A stretch of DNA of 63,103 nucleotides, taken from positions 1 through 63,103 of the forward strand of contig JAUNUN010000013.1 of the NCBI GenBank assembly GCA_030538155.1, read 5' to 3'. A model generated the notes under the pieces. It searched no databases, had not been told where the DNA came from, and worked only from the letters and a program-made list of their open reading frames with translations. Both the position numbers and the translations under genes were made by a program. Below, in pieces: positions 52,469 to 62,467 of this stretch (the first letter of the stretch is position 1; the number at the start of each line of letters is the position of its first letter). The DNA comes from a bacterium (GTDB lineage: Bacteria; Desulfobacterota; Desulfobulbia; Desulfobulbales; Desulfobulbaceae).

Positions 52469-54916
52469 CTAGACCGCAAAGTATTTTGCCTGGGGATGGT
52501 GGACCACAATGGCTGAGGTTGTCTGCTCCGGCACCATGAGCATGTTTTCAGTCAGGCTGACGCCGATCGCCTCCGGCTTGAGCAGGGCAAAGACCGGCCG
52601 GTGCGCCTCCAGATCCGGGCAGGCCGGATAGCCAAAACCGTAGCGGGAGCCCTGGTAACTCTGGGTGATTGCTCCTGCCACCGGCTCTGGTGTGGCCCCG
52701 CCTATGCCCAGTTCTTGCCGCATGACGGCATGCCAGTATTCGGCTAGCGCGTCGGTGATTTCCACACTCAGACCGTGCAGCATCAGGTAGTCGTGATAGG
52801 CGTTGGCTGCATACAGCTTGGCGGTTTCCTCGGCAAAATGCGGGCCAATGGTCACCACGAAGAAGGCGGCGATATCTCCGCCTGCCTGCGCGTCCTTGAA
52901 ATAATCAGCAATACAGAGGTAGGGAGCCTGGGCCTGCCTGGGGAAAGAGAAGAGGTATTCTTTGTCTTCGTCGCTGACCAGGAGATTGTCGCCCTCGGAT
53001 CGGCAGCGGAAATAGCCGTAGGAAACCTTGGCCTCGATCCAGCCCGCATCAAGGGCCTGGTCACAGAGCTTGCGGTAGAGCGGCTCCACTGTTTTACTCA
53101 ACAGGTTCCGGTATTCGTCGGTACTCATCTTACCGCGGCGGTAACCCCATCGGCCCCGGAAGAGTGCCTGCACATTGACCAGGTCCAGCACCTGGGCAAG
53201 GTCGATATCTTCCCGGTAGCGCTGGCCGAGAAAGGGCGGTTCGGGTACTGGATTGTCCCGCCTCAGTTCTTCCTTCACCCCCGGCTTCATGGCCTGCACC
53301 GCAGTCTCTTCATTCCAGGTGGTGGTCTGCAACCTGCCCTCCTCAAACTCCTGCACCGCCTTGAGCCCGGCAAAGGCATCCGCACAGTAGACCACCGGCT
53401 GGGGATAGCTGGGCGCGCAGCTCTGGGCCACGAACTTCGGGGTCAGTGCGGCACCGCCCAAAAGGATGGGCATGGTGAGACCGGCCTCACGGTACTGCGG
53501 CAGGGATTCCTGCATGACAATGGCGGATTTCACCAAAAGACCGCTGAGGCCGATAAGGTCTACTTTGAGCTCCTTGGCCTTTTCGATAATGGTTTCCGCC
53601 GGCACCTTGATGCCGATGTTGTGCACGGTGTAGCCGTTGTTACTCAGGATGATGTCTACCAGGTTTTTGCCGATATCGTGCACATCGCCCTGCACCGTTG
53701 CCAGAAGAATGCTGGTGCTGCCGCCGGCATCGGCCTTGTCCATGAACGGCTCAAGAAGGGTCACCGCGGCCTTCATCACCTCTGCGGACTGGAGCACAAA
53801 GGGCAGCAGGATTTCGCCCTTGCCGAAGAGTTCTCCCACATGGCGCATGGCAGGCACCAGTACCTGGTTGATGATGTCGAGCGGCTGCATGCGGCCGCGC
53901 GCGATGGCAAGCACGTCCTCCAGGCCTTCCTTGTCGCCGCTGAGCACCTTGTGGAACAGGATTTCCTCAGTGGTCTTGCCCTGATCGCCCTCCTCCTCTT
54001 GCGCCTCCTGCTCCTTGCCGGAAAAATGTTCGATAAAACGCATGAGCGGGCTTGCGCCCTCAGCCTTTGCGCGGTTGTAGAGCAGATCCAAAGAGATAAG
54101 GCGGTCTTCCTCGGCAATGTTCGCCAGCGGCATGATCCGGGCCGCATCCACAATGGCGGCATCGAGCCCGGCAGCCACCGCCTCGTGCAGAAAGACCGAG
54201 TTGAGGATCTTGCGGGCTGCAGGGGCAAGGCCAAAGGAGATATTGCTCAGCCCCAGCACGGTGAGGCAGCCGGGCAGTTCCTTCTTGACCAGGCGAATGG
54301 CCTCAAGGGTCTGAATGGCGGCATCGTTTAAGCCGGCATCGCCCGAGCCGACCGTGAAAGTAAGGCAGTCAAAGAGCAGATCCTGCGGCCTAAGCCCGCA
54401 TTCGCCCACGGCAATATCATGGATGGCGCGGGCAATGCGCAGTTTGTCTTCCGCCCGCATAGCCATGCCCTCGGTGTCGATGGTGAGGGCCACCACCGCA
54501 GCACCGTACTGCTTGGCGGCAGAGCAGACCCGGCGCAGGTTTGCGCCGCCGTCCTCCAGATTGACCGAGTTGATGGTGGCTCGGCCCGGATACAGCTTCA
54601 GGCAGGCCTCGATGCACTCGGACGTAGTGGAATCGATCATCAGCGGCGCTTTCAAGGACGAGGCGCAGAGCTGCACCATGGTGGTCATGTCCTTGATTTC
54701 GTCGCGGCCCGCATAGGCGGTGCAGAGGTCGATCACCTGCGCGCCCTTGGCCTCCTGCTCTTGGGCGATGCGCAGACAGGCCTGGTAATCGTCTGCCAAA
54801 AGCAGTTCGCGGAATTTTTTTGAGCCATTGGCATTGGCGCGCTCGCCGATGATGAGCGGCGGAATCTCCTGCTGCAACTCCACCGCCTGATACAAGCTGG
54901 AAACCGAGGGCTTCAT
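52469..54916 (-). CDS. metH: Methionine synthase: folate, cobalamin and reactivation domains
   Basis: 815 residues. Pterin-binding barrel (residues 20-290, IGERANANGSKKF), B12 cap, cobalamin domain with GDVHDIGKN (cobalt His, about 420), then the reactivation/SAM-binding domain (YFRCRSEGD, then QGSRYGFGYPACPDLEAHRPVF and LTENMLMVPEQTTSA). It lacks the homocysteine domain, which is a separate upstream gene; the start ATG overlaps that stop by 4 nt. The full reductive activation domain is retained, so an electron donor is required. The rubredoxin gene follows at once. Confidence 0.95.
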   Translation of the reverse strand: MKPSVSSLYQAVELQQEIPPLIIGERANANGSKKFRELLLADDYQACLRIAQEQEAKGAQVIDLCTAYAGRDEIKDMTTMVQLCASSLKAPLMIDSTTSECIEACLKLYPGRATINSVNLEDGGANLRRVCSAAKQYGAAVVALTIDTEGMAMRAEDKLRIARAIHDIAVGECGLRPQDLLFDCLTFTVGSGDAGLNDAAIQTLEAIRLVKKELPGCLTVLGLSNISFGLAPAARKILNSVFLHEAVAAGLDAAIVDAARIMPLANIAEEDRLISLDLLYNRAKAEGASPLMRFIEHFSGKEQEAQEEEGDQGKTTEEILFHKVLSGDKEGLEDVLAIARGRMQPLDIINQVLVPAMRHVGELFGKGEILLPFVLQSAEVMKAAVTLLEPFMDKADAGGSTSILLATVQGDVHDIGKNLVDIILSNNGYTVHNIGIKVPAETIIEKAKELKVDLIGLSGLLVKSAIVMQESLPQYREAGLTMPILLGGAALTPKFVAQSCAPSYPQPVVYCADAFAGLKAVQEFEEGRLQTTTWNEETAVQAMKPGVKEELRRDNPVPEPPFLGQRYREDIDLAQVLDLVNVQALFRGRWGYRRGKMSTDEYRNLLSKTVEPLYRKLCDQALDAGWIEAKVSYGYFRCRSEGDNLLVSDEDKEYLFSFPRQAQAPYLCIADYFKDAQAGGDIAAFFVVTIGPHFAEETAKLYAANAYHDYLMLHGLSVEITDALAEYWHAVMRQELGIGGATPEPVAGAITQSYQGSRYGFGYPACPDLEAHRPVFALLKPEAIGVSLTENMLMVPEQTTSAIVVHHPQAKYFAV

Positions 54917-55857
54917 GACTGCACCTCCCGGGCCTTAGGCCTTACCCCTTGCAGGGCTTCAACCAGGGCTTTGGTGTGGGCCGGGGTTGTGCCGCAGCAG
55001 CCGCCGACCACGCTCACGCCATATTCGCTGACAAAACGCCGCATTTCCTTGGCATAGACCGCCGGACTGAGCGAGTAGCAGGTTTTGCCGTCAATCACTT
55101 CCGGCAGGCCCTGATTGGGTACGCAGGAGATACGTCCCGGCCAGTGCCGGCTGAGGTAGCGGATGTGGGATTCCATATCCGCCGGGCCGGTAGCGCAGTT
55201 GAGGCCAAAGGAAAAAAGCGGAAAGGGCTCAAAGGTAGCGGCTGCAGCGGCAATATCCGTTCCCACCAGCATGGTGCCGGTGCGTTCGATGGTGATGGAG
55301 GCCATCACCGGTAGTTCTTTCTGAAGGCGCTTTAAGGTGGCAAAGCAGGTGACGAGCGCGGTCTTGGTTTGCAAAAGATCCTGACAGGTCTCGATAATGA
55401 GCAGATCCACTCCGGCCTGTACCAGAGCCTCGATCTGCTCTTCGTAGGCGTGGCTCAGTTCATCCACACTGATATGGCCCAAGGAGGGCAACTTGGTGCC
55501 CGGCCCGACGGAGCCGGCAATATAGGTGTCGGCCTTGCCGTTTATTGCGCTGCGGGCATTGGCAACCGCCGCCTGGTTGATGGCCGCCACCTGGTTCTCA
55601 AGGCCGTATTCTTGTAGGACAATGCGGCTTGCGCCAAAGGTGTTGGTTTCCAGCACCATGGCGCCCGCCTCAACAAAACTGCGGTGCAGGGCGACGATGA
55701 CCTCAGGTGCGTTCAGGTTCAATATTTCGTTGCAGCCTTCGCGGCCGTCCCAGGCGGCAAAGGGAATGGCCATTTCCTGCAGATTGGTGCCGCAGGCGCC
55801 GTCGACAATAAGTATGGGGTGATCTTGTGGTTTCATAGGTCCAGTTGTTGTGGGCAT
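54913..55857 (-). CDS. Methionine synthase: homocysteine-binding subunit
   Basis: 314 residues. TIM barrel of the homocysteine methyltransferase family: VDGACGTNLQEM, ETNTFGAS, GLNCATGP (Zn Cys) and GGCCGTTPAH (two Zn Cys) give the full zinc site. It is equivalent to the N-terminal domain of single-chain MetH, and overlaps the second half by 4 nt (ATGA). Start: ATG 55857 has no clear ribosome site; ATG 55836 (MKPQDH) is an alternative. Confidence 0.93.
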   Translation of the reverse strand: MPTTTGPMKPQDHPILIVDGACGTNLQEMAIPFAAWDGREGCNEILNLNAPEVIVALHRSFVEAGAMVLETNTFGASRIVLQEYGLENQVAAINQAAVANARSAINGKADTYIAGSVGPGTKLPSLGHISVDELSHAYEEQIEALVQAGVDLLIIETCQDLLQTKTALVTCFATLKRLQKELPVMASITIERTGTMLVGTDIAAAAATFEPFPLFSFGLNCATGPADMESHIRYLSRHWPGRISCVPNQGLPEVIDGKTCYSLSPAVYAKEMRRFVSEYGVSVVGGCCGTTPAHTKALVEALQGVRPKAREVQS

Positions 55858-55964
55858 AATTCAGTATCCGAAAAAACAACAGGAAAGCGGTTCACGTAGT
55901 GCTTGTCAACCCTTTCTTCTTTCCGTAAGGTGGGCGGGACGTCATTTTTCAGAAAGGAGATCGC

Positions 55965-56972
55965 ATGGCTGTATCAACTGGCGCTATTGTTTTGGCTGCG
56001 GGCAAGGGTACGAGGATGAAATCCGCCCAGGCCAAGGTTTTACATCAGATTTTTTACCGGCCCATGCTCCGGCACGTGTTGGATGCAGCCCTGGCTGCGG
56101 GCCTGGAGCAGATTGCCGTGGTGGTTGGTCATCAGCAGGAGGCGGTGCAGGCCGTGCTGAGCGATCTGCCGGTAAAGACCGTGCTGCAGGCAGAGCAGCG
56201 GGGCACCGGCCATGCGGTGCTCTGCGCCGAGGCTGCCTGTGCGGGGCTGGATCAGATCCTGATTCTCTGCGGTGATACGCCGCTTATTCGGGCGGAAACA
56301 CTTGCGGCCATGCTGGCCCAGCATCAGACGGAACAACCGGCCCTTACCCTGATGACTACCACCTTGCCCCAGCCCTTTGGTTATGGCCGCATCCTGCGCA
56401 GTGCAACGGATGAGGTGCAGGCGATTGTGGAAGAAAAAGATGCCGGCGAGGAAGAACGTGCAATTAGTGAGATCAATGCCGGTATCTATATCGCCGATGC
56501 TGCCTTTCTCTTTGCAGCCCTGGCTCAGGTGGGCACCGACAACAGCCAGGGAGAAATCTACCTGACCGATATCGTGGCCATTGCCCGCCGGGAGGGCCGC
56601 CGGGTGCAGGCCTTTGTGCATCAGGAGGCCATGGATGTGCTTGGAGTTAACTCCAGGGTGGAATTGGCCCAGGCGGAAGTTGCCCTGCAGGAGCGGCGTA
56701 ATCTGGAATTGATGCGCTCAGGTGTAAGCATGCTCTGTCCGCACACCACCCGTGTGGCCCCTGGTTGCACCATCGGCCAGGACTCCATTCTCCACGGCCG
56801 GGTGAGCATTGAAGGGGCAAGCAGCCTTGGTCCCGGCTGCGTGGTGGAGCAGGGTGTGGTCTTGCGGGACTGCCGTCTGGGTACAGCGGTGCGGATTGGG
56901 GCCAACTCTGTCCTGATTGGCCGCCATGTTGCCGATGGCGCGGAGATTGCCCCTTTGAGCCGCAGCCTGTAG
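55965..56972 (+). CDS. GlmU-like uridylyltransferase, short form
   Basis: 335 residues, AAGGAGA before the ATG. N-terminal nucleotidyltransferase: VLAAGKGTRMKSAQAKVLHQI, EQRGTGHAVLCAE, CGDTPLI, and EINAGIY...TDIV like GlmU. It transfers UMP to GlcNAc-1-phosphate or a related sugar. The hexapeptide helix is only about 70 residues and stops, whereas GlmU has about 456 residues with the acetyltransferase site. So acetylation must be by another enzyme, or the sugar is different. Confidence 0.88.
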   Translation: MAVSTGAIVLAAGKGTRMKSAQAKVLHQIFYRPMLRHVLDAALAAGLEQIAVVVGHQQEAVQAVLSDLPVKTVLQAEQRGTGHAVLCAEAACAGLDQILILCGDTPLIRAETLAAMLAQHQTEQPALTLMTTTLPQPFGYGRILRSATDEVQAIVEEKDAGEEERAISEINAGIYIADAAFLFAALAQVGTDNSQGEIYLTDIVAIARREGRRVQAFVHQEAMDVLGVNSRVELAQAEVALQERRNLELMRSGVSMLCPHTTRVAPGCTIGQDSILHGRVSIEGASSLGPGCVVEQGVVLRDCRLGTAVRIGANSVLIGRHVADGAEIAPLSRSL

Positions 56973-57062
56973 GCCTGCCTGGTCTGTAACTTGCCTGGTA
57001 GCCGGTCTCAGCTTGAGAAGGCTAGAGATGCATAGAAACACTTTCAAACCGCCCATACCCCT

Positions 57063-58910
57063 GTGAGTTTTTGTTACCTTTCAGCCCAGCCTTCCTCGGT
57101 CATACGAAGCCGGTGGCGCTTATGCCGGAGTGTATTTCTAGCTGCATTGGTAGTGCTTTTTCTGCCCCAATTTCTGTTTGCAGAGGAAGAACAGCCGGAA
57201 GCTGCAGCAGAAAACGCCACCCGTACGAAAAAGGAATCTGTGCAGGTGCACATTGAGGGCAAACTGAGCGAGGCGCAAAGCACCAATATCCGCAACTATC
57301 TCTCCTTCAGCAAGCTCGATCCGGAACTGCCGCTCAGTGAAGGCATGTTCGCCTACTATCTTGAAAAGGCGAAAAAAGAGGCAGCCACCGCGCTTGAGCC
57401 CTTTGGCTATTATAATGCAAAAATCGATATTTCGGGGGAACGCTCCGCCCGGGGCTGGAGTGTGCGCGTCAAGGCCGAGCTTGGAGAGGCGGTGCGCATC
57501 GATTCGCTTGATCTCAGCTATTCGGGCGAGGGCGCAGACGAGAAAAACCTGCTTCAGGCCAGGGATAAGTTTGGCCTGAGCAAGGGCGAGGTCTTCAACC
57601 ACAGCATCTATGAGCAAAACAAGAGTTCGCTCCTGGATCTGGCCACAGAATTGGGGTATCCACGCTCGCGTTACGAAACCAGCCGGGTAGAGGTGCGGCG
57701 TTCGGATAACAGCGCCGATGTCTTCCTGCACCTGGATACGGGCATCAAGTACACGGTGGCCGACCTGGATTTTAATTCCACTATTTTGGATCATGAGCTG
57801 TTGCAAAGGATTTCGCCGGTGAAAAAAGGCGATGCCCTCTCGCCGCACGCACTTACGGCCATGCGCCAATCCCTCTATGATTCCAATTATTTCAGCACAG
57901 TGGATGTCAACTACGACTTAGCTGCGGCAGAGGACGGCAAGGTGCCGGTTGAGGTGCTGACCACGCCTGCACCGCGCAACCGTTACGGTTTTGGTTTAGG
58001 CTACGGTACCGATACCGGGGCCCGGGCGACCCTGGATTATTCCAACCGCTACGTCAACCGCAAGGGACACCAATTGGATATGCGGCTGCGTCCCTCGGAG
58101 CGCCTGAGCAGCTTTGCCGGCATGTACGGCATCCCCATCGGTGATCCGAGTAAGGACAGGCTTACCATCAATACGGCCTACCAGACAGAATCCTTTGCCA
58201 ATATCGACACCACCAGTTGGCTGAGCAAGGTCAGCCGCGAACACAACTGGAAAAACGGCCAGGTGGCGGTATACCTGCAGTATCTGGACGAAAAATACGA
58301 TACCGGCCTGCGGAGCGGCCATGCCTCCCTGCTCATCCCCGGCATCAGCGGCTCTTTGGTCTTTGCCGATAACCGCATCAACACCCGCAGGGGGCTTAGG
58401 CTCTGGGCCTCGCTTGAGGGCAGCGAAGACAGCCTTTTGGCCAGCACCTCCTTTATCCAGGCCAAGGCGGGCGGCAAGGGCATCTACACCTTTTTTGACG
58501 ATTGGCGCATCATCAGCCGGGGCCAGATCGGCACGACCTGGTCGGATGACCTGGGCGATCTGCCGCCTTCTTTGCGCTTCTACGCGGGCGGCGATCAAAG
58601 CGTGCGCGGCTATGGCTATAAGAAAATTGCTCCCCGTGACAAGGAAGACAATATCATCGGCGGCCGCCACCTCATGGTCTACAGCGTGGAGTTGGAGCGT
58701 ATTCTTTTCGGCAGCTATGCCCTGGCCGCATTTTACGACAGCGCTGCGGTGATGAACGACTTTGCCGACTACACCATGATCTCCGGTGCGGGTGTGGGCT
58801 TCCACTGGAACGCGCCCTTTGGCCAGCTCCGGCTTGATTTGGCCGTGCCGGTGGAGGATGTGCAGCTCAAGACCATCCGCATCCATTTCACTATCGGGAC
58901 GGATCTGTGA
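57063..58910 (+). CDS. tamA: TamA-like Omp85 outer-membrane insertase
   Basis: 615 residues from GTG 57063. Signal peptide at about 1-40 with VFLAALVVLFLPQFLFA. POTRA domains from 60-290 (VQVHIEGKLSEAQ, FGYYNAKIDI, YTVADLDFNS), then a 16-strand barrel with the Omp85 loop signature GGDQSVRGYGYK near 515 and a C-terminal IRIHFTIGTDL. Together with TamB it helps lipids or autotransporter-like proteins cross to the outer membrane. Overlap with tamB is 4 nt. Confidence 0.94.
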   Translation: MSFCYLSAQPSSVIRSRWRLCRSVFLAALVVLFLPQFLFAEEEQPEAAAENATRTKKESVQVHIEGKLSEAQSTNIRNYLSFSKLDPELPLSEGMFAYYLEKAKKEAATALEPFGYYNAKIDISGERSARGWSVRVKAELGEAVRIDSLDLSYSGEGADEKNLLQARDKFGLSKGEVFNHSIYEQNKSSLLDLATELGYPRSRYETSRVEVRRSDNSADVFLHLDTGIKYTVADLDFNSTILDHELLQRISPVKKGDALSPHALTAMRQSLYDSNYFSTVDVNYDLAAAEDGKVPVEVLTTPAPRNRYGFGLGYGTDTGARATLDYSNRYVNRKGHQLDMRLRPSERLSSFAGMYGIPIGDPSKDRLTINTAYQTESFANIDTTSWLSKVSREHNWKNGQVAVYLQYLDEKYDTGLRSGHASLLIPGISGSLVFADNRINTRRGLRLWASLEGSEDSLLASTSFIQAKAGGKGIYTFFDDWRIISRGQIGTTWSDDLGDLPPSLRFYAGGDQSVRGYGYKKIAPRDKEDNIIGGRHLMVYSVELERILFGSYALAAFYDSAAVMNDFADYTMISGAGVGFHWNAPFGQLRLDLAVPVEDVQLKTIRIHFTIGTDL

Positions 58911-61900
58911 CCAAGCGCCGTATACTTTGGATTCTTGGTATTCCCCTGGGCTTGGTGCTCCTGCTCGCCCTGACCCTGCTGCTCGGGTTCAGCACCCAGC
59001 CGGGTCTGAATGCCGTGCTTTTTTTGACGGATAAGCTCAGCAAGGGGCAGGTGGCAGTGCAGTCGGGTCAGGGCAGACTCAGCTCCGGCCTGGCCCTCAA
59101 GGGCCTGCGCTATGCCGGTAGCGGCACGGAGCTGGTTATCGACAAGCTGCAGTTACAGTGGCATCCGGCGGCCCTGATCCGCAAGGAACTGCAACTGCAA
59201 ACCCTGCATCTCAGTGGCGTACACCTGAGATTGTCTCCTGCCGAAGAGCCGGAACAGGCTCAGGATGAGCCGCTGCGCCTGCCGGCCTTTTCCTTTCTCC
59301 TGGGTCTGCAGGCCGGCCGGGTAGTCCTGGAAGATCTGCATATTTTCTCGGGTGACGCCGAACAATTCGGCCTGATTCGGGCTGAAGTCGAGCAGTTGAA
59401 AGCCCTAGGTCAGGAGCTGCATTTTGAGAGGCTGGCTGTTAAAAACAGTTGGATGGATGTGCACAGCAAGGGGCAGGTGCGTACGACCGGCGATTATCCG
59501 CTGCAGTTGGAGCTGCTCTATGCCTTTGACTTTGAAGGCTACGGGCCGATCCGTGGCAAAGGCAATGTGAGCGGGGATCTGACTAAGCTGGGAGTGCAAA
59601 GCGCCCTCACAGAGCCGCAGGAAGTTGAGTTGCAGGGCGAAGTTTTAGATGTGCTTGGCGACTTGCAGTGGCAGGCGCTGCTGAAGAGCCCGCATTTGGC
59701 CCTGGACGCCGTAAACAGCACCTGGCCGGCCCAGATTTTTGACCAGGTAGAGATTCACGGCAAGGGCGACATCCGCAACTACGATCTGGATCTGGATGGC
59801 AGGCTGGTTTCCAAGGAACTGCAGCGACCGCTGGGTCTGCAAAGCACTTTGCAGGTGAGTTGGGATGGGTTGGTCATCGAGGCGCTCAGATTAACGGACA
59901 CCAGCGGCCATCTTGATCTGGCAGGCAGTCTCGATTGGAGCCCGGCCCTGGCCTGGGATGCCGGGATCACGGCTGAAGGCGTCAATCCGGATATTGTCCT
60001 GGCGGATCTGCCGGGGGCTTTGAGCGGCAAGCTCAGCTCCCAGGGCAACTTTAATGAGGGACGCCTGAGTACGGATGTGCAAATCGAGGCGCTAACCGGG
60101 CAGTTGCGGGGTTATCCGCTCAGTGCGAGCGGTTCTGCCACGTATCAGGATGGTGCGCTCAGCATTCCGGGCGTGCATGCGGTAGTGGGCCGTACCAGCC
60201 TGGATGTCCAGGGAACGCTTAAGGAGACGGTGGCGCTTGAACTGCAGCTTGATTCGCCGGATCTGCAGGAACTGCTGCCCCAACTGGGCGGCAGTCTGCA
60301 GGTTACGGCCCGGGTACAGGGAGCGAGGCAGGAACCAGCCATCAGGATGGAACTGCAGGGTGCCGATATTGCCTATGCCGGCAACCGCATTGAACGGCTC
60401 AACGGCAGGGCGCAGGGGGTGTGGAAGGAGCAGGCAGCTCTGCAGGCTGAACTGCAGGCAAGGGCGCTCCAACTTGGTGAAACCCACATTGAGCAGGCCA
60501 CTATCCATCTGCAGGGCAACCCGGCCAGCCACACCTTGACCGTGCAGGCCGATTCGAAGAAAGACCACCTGGCCCTGGAACTGGCCGGAAAAAAGGATGG
60601 CGAAGCCTGGACAGGCGAACTGCGACAACTGCAGTTACAAGCCACTCAGATCGGTCGCTGGCAGCAGCAAAAATCCGCAAAAATTGAACTGTCTGCCCAG
60701 AAGGCGCGGATAGAACCTTTGTGCATGCAGAAGGGGCAGGCCTCCCTTTGTCTCGATGGACAATGGGAAAAGGCGGACGGCCGCTGGCAGGGTTCTGCGC
60801 AGCTTGCCGCTTTGCCCCTGAGCACTGTGCAGCCGTGGCTGCCGCCTGAGATGGAACTCTCGGGGCTTTTGAGCCTGGATCTGCAGGCAACAGGGCAGGG
60901 CAGCCAACTGCGCGAGGGTCGCGTGGCGGGCACAAGCGCTGGTATGCGGCTGAATTTTCTCTATGGTGGCTCATCTGCGCAAAACCTGGTCTGGAAAAGC
61001 CATCGGCTTGATGCCGGCTATACGAATGGGCAGCTTAAGGTCAACTGGCACAATGAACTTGAAGATGGCAGCACCCTTGAAGCTCAGCTCAACTCCTCAC
61101 GCCTGTCCCTGCCGGGGGCGGATCTGCGTCAGGCTCCGCTGCAGGGCAGCGCGAACTTTGATATCCGCAAGCTTACCTTTTTAAACGCCCTGACCAGACA
61201 GCAGAGCAGGTGGACCGGCATGCTGCGTGGTAATCTTGATTTTGGCGGCAGCATGGGCAAGCCGCTTGTTTCCGGCAAGATGGAACTGGTGGACGGCGAG
61301 GTGCTGGTGCCGGAGTTGGGTCTGCGTCTCTCCCCCTTACTTCTGGATATCAGCGGGACAGAAGGTGTACTGAAGGCCCATGTCGAAGCGCATTCCCAGC
61401 AAGGCCGGTTGCAGGTTGAGGCTGGGGCGGATCTTTCCGGTGAGCAAGTGACCTTCCTGCCCATTACCATCAAGGGCGATGCCTTTCGGGTCGCGAATCA
61501 ACCCGGGCTTGTCGTGGATATCAGTCCGGATATCGAGCTGCGCTTTGCCGATGAGCGCATTGATGTCAGCGGCAGGGTGGGCCTCCCCCATGTACGTATT
61601 GAAACCATTACCTTTGAGAGCGCCATTACGCCATCCGGTGATGTCGTGGTGATGGACGACCCCTCAGGCGCAGCCACAGCCCGGGCCTCCATGCCTGTGT
61701 ATGCCAGGGTAACGGTTGCGGCAGGCGATGATGTCATCATCAACACCTATGGCTTGCATGCCCGTATCGGCGGCCGGTTGCAACTGGTGCAGGAACCGGG
61801 CAGGCCGCTTACCGGCAATGGCCAACTCAACGTAGAGGAAGGTTCATTCAGCATCTACGGGAAGCGAGTCAAGATCGACCGCGGTCGTCTGCTCTTCAGT

Positions 61901-62398
61901 GGCGGCTCCCTGACCAATCCGGGTATAGATATCCGCAGCGAAAATACGGAAAACAATATCACTGCAGGCATGCGGGTGGCCGGCTTTTTGAAGACACCGC
62001 GGGTCAATCTCTATTCCAGGCCGGTTATGGAGCAGAGCGCCATAGTCTCGCATTTGATTGAAGATGTGAATTCGCTTGGCGGATCCACCCGTAAGGATAC
62101 CGGCCTGGTCGGTGATACTGCAAAAAGACTTGGCATGGGAGGTCTGGTGCCCTATTTGGAGGGGATCAAACAGATTTCCATGATTGATGATATCAAGCTG
62201 GATACGGACAGCGACTCCACCTCGCTCGTCTTCGGCAGTTGGATAACTCCTGATTTTTATGTGAGTTATGGTAAGAGTCTGACTGGTGAAGGCGCAACCT
62301 TTACTACCCGCTATACCTTGGGCAAGGGGTTTGTGGTGGAAACGGAGAGCGGGGAAATGCAGAGTTCCGGCGACATTAAATATGAATTTGAACATTGA
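58907..62398 (+). CDS. tamB: TamB-like translocation/assembly module protein
   Basis: 1163 residues from GTG 58907, overlapping tamA by 4 nt. One N-terminal membrane anchor (ILWILGIPLGLVLLLALTLLLG) followed by a very long beta-rich, LQ/LQL-rich domain forming the periplasmic groove, and the conserved C-terminal DUF490 domain (about 830-1163, GRVGLPHVRIETI, IYGKRVKIDRGRLLFSGGSLTNP, DDIKLDTDSDSTSLVFGSWI). It spans the periplasm to TamA. Recent views make TamB a lipid conduit; either role fits. Confidence 0.95.
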   Translation: MTKRRILWILGIPLGLVLLLALTLLLGFSTQPGLNAVLFLTDKLSKGQVAVQSGQGRLSSGLALKGLRYAGSGTELVIDKLQLQWHPAALIRKELQLQTLHLSGVHLRLSPAEEPEQAQDEPLRLPAFSFLLGLQAGRVVLEDLHIFSGDAEQFGLIRAEVEQLKALGQELHFERLAVKNSWMDVHSKGQVRTTGDYPLQLELLYAFDFEGYGPIRGKGNVSGDLTKLGVQSALTEPQEVELQGEVLDVLGDLQWQALLKSPHLALDAVNSTWPAQIFDQVEIHGKGDIRNYDLDLDGRLVSKELQRPLGLQSTLQVSWDGLVIEALRLTDTSGHLDLAGSLDWSPALAWDAGITAEGVNPDIVLADLPGALSGKLSSQGNFNEGRLSTDVQIEALTGQLRGYPLSASGSATYQDGALSIPGVHAVVGRTSLDVQGTLKETVALELQLDSPDLQELLPQLGGSLQVTARVQGARQEPAIRMELQGADIAYAGNRIERLNGRAQGVWKEQAALQAELQARALQLGETHIEQATIHLQGNPASHTLTVQADSKKDHLALELAGKKDGEAWTGELRQLQLQATQIGRWQQQKSAKIELSAQKARIEPLCMQKGQASLCLDGQWEKADGRWQGSAQLAALPLSTVQPWLPPEMELSGLLSLDLQATGQGSQLREGRVAGTSAGMRLNFLYGGSSAQNLVWKSHRLDAGYTNGQLKVNWHNELEDGSTLEAQLNSSRLSLPGADLRQAPLQGSANFDIRKLTFLNALTRQQSRWTGMLRGNLDFGGSMGKPLVSGKMELVDGEVLVPELGLRLSPLLLDISGTEGVLKAHVEAHSQQGRLQVEAGADLSGEQVTFLPITIKGDAFRVANQPGLVVDISPDIELRFADERIDVSGRVGLPHVRIETITFESAITPSGDVVVMDDPSGAATARASMPVYARVTVAAGDDVIINTYGLHARIGGRLQLVQEPGRPLTGNGQLNVEEGSFSIYGKRVKIDRGRLLFSGGSLTNPGIDIRSENTENNITAGMRVAGFLKTPRVNLYSRPVMEQSAIVSHLIEDVNSLGGSTRKDTGLVGDTAKRLGMGGLVPYLEGIKQISMIDDIKLDTDSDSTSLVFGSWITPDFYVSYGKSLTGEGATFTTRYTLGKGFVVETESGEMQSSGDIKYEFEH

Positions 62399-62467
62399 CC
62401 GTTTGGCTCGTCGAGGTGCTGCGGTCGTTATCTTTAGGTAATTATTTTTAAACCATGAGGTGTGGAG

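Noticed and set aside
52775..54331. 518-residue open frame antisense to metH
   Set aside because: Its composition (many His/Gly/Leu) is that of a shadow of a high-GC gene and metH on the other strand is certain.
55858..55964. A SAM or cobalamin riboswitch before the metH operon
   Set aside because: Only 107 nt separate the two divergent starts, and none of the conserved core elements is visible.
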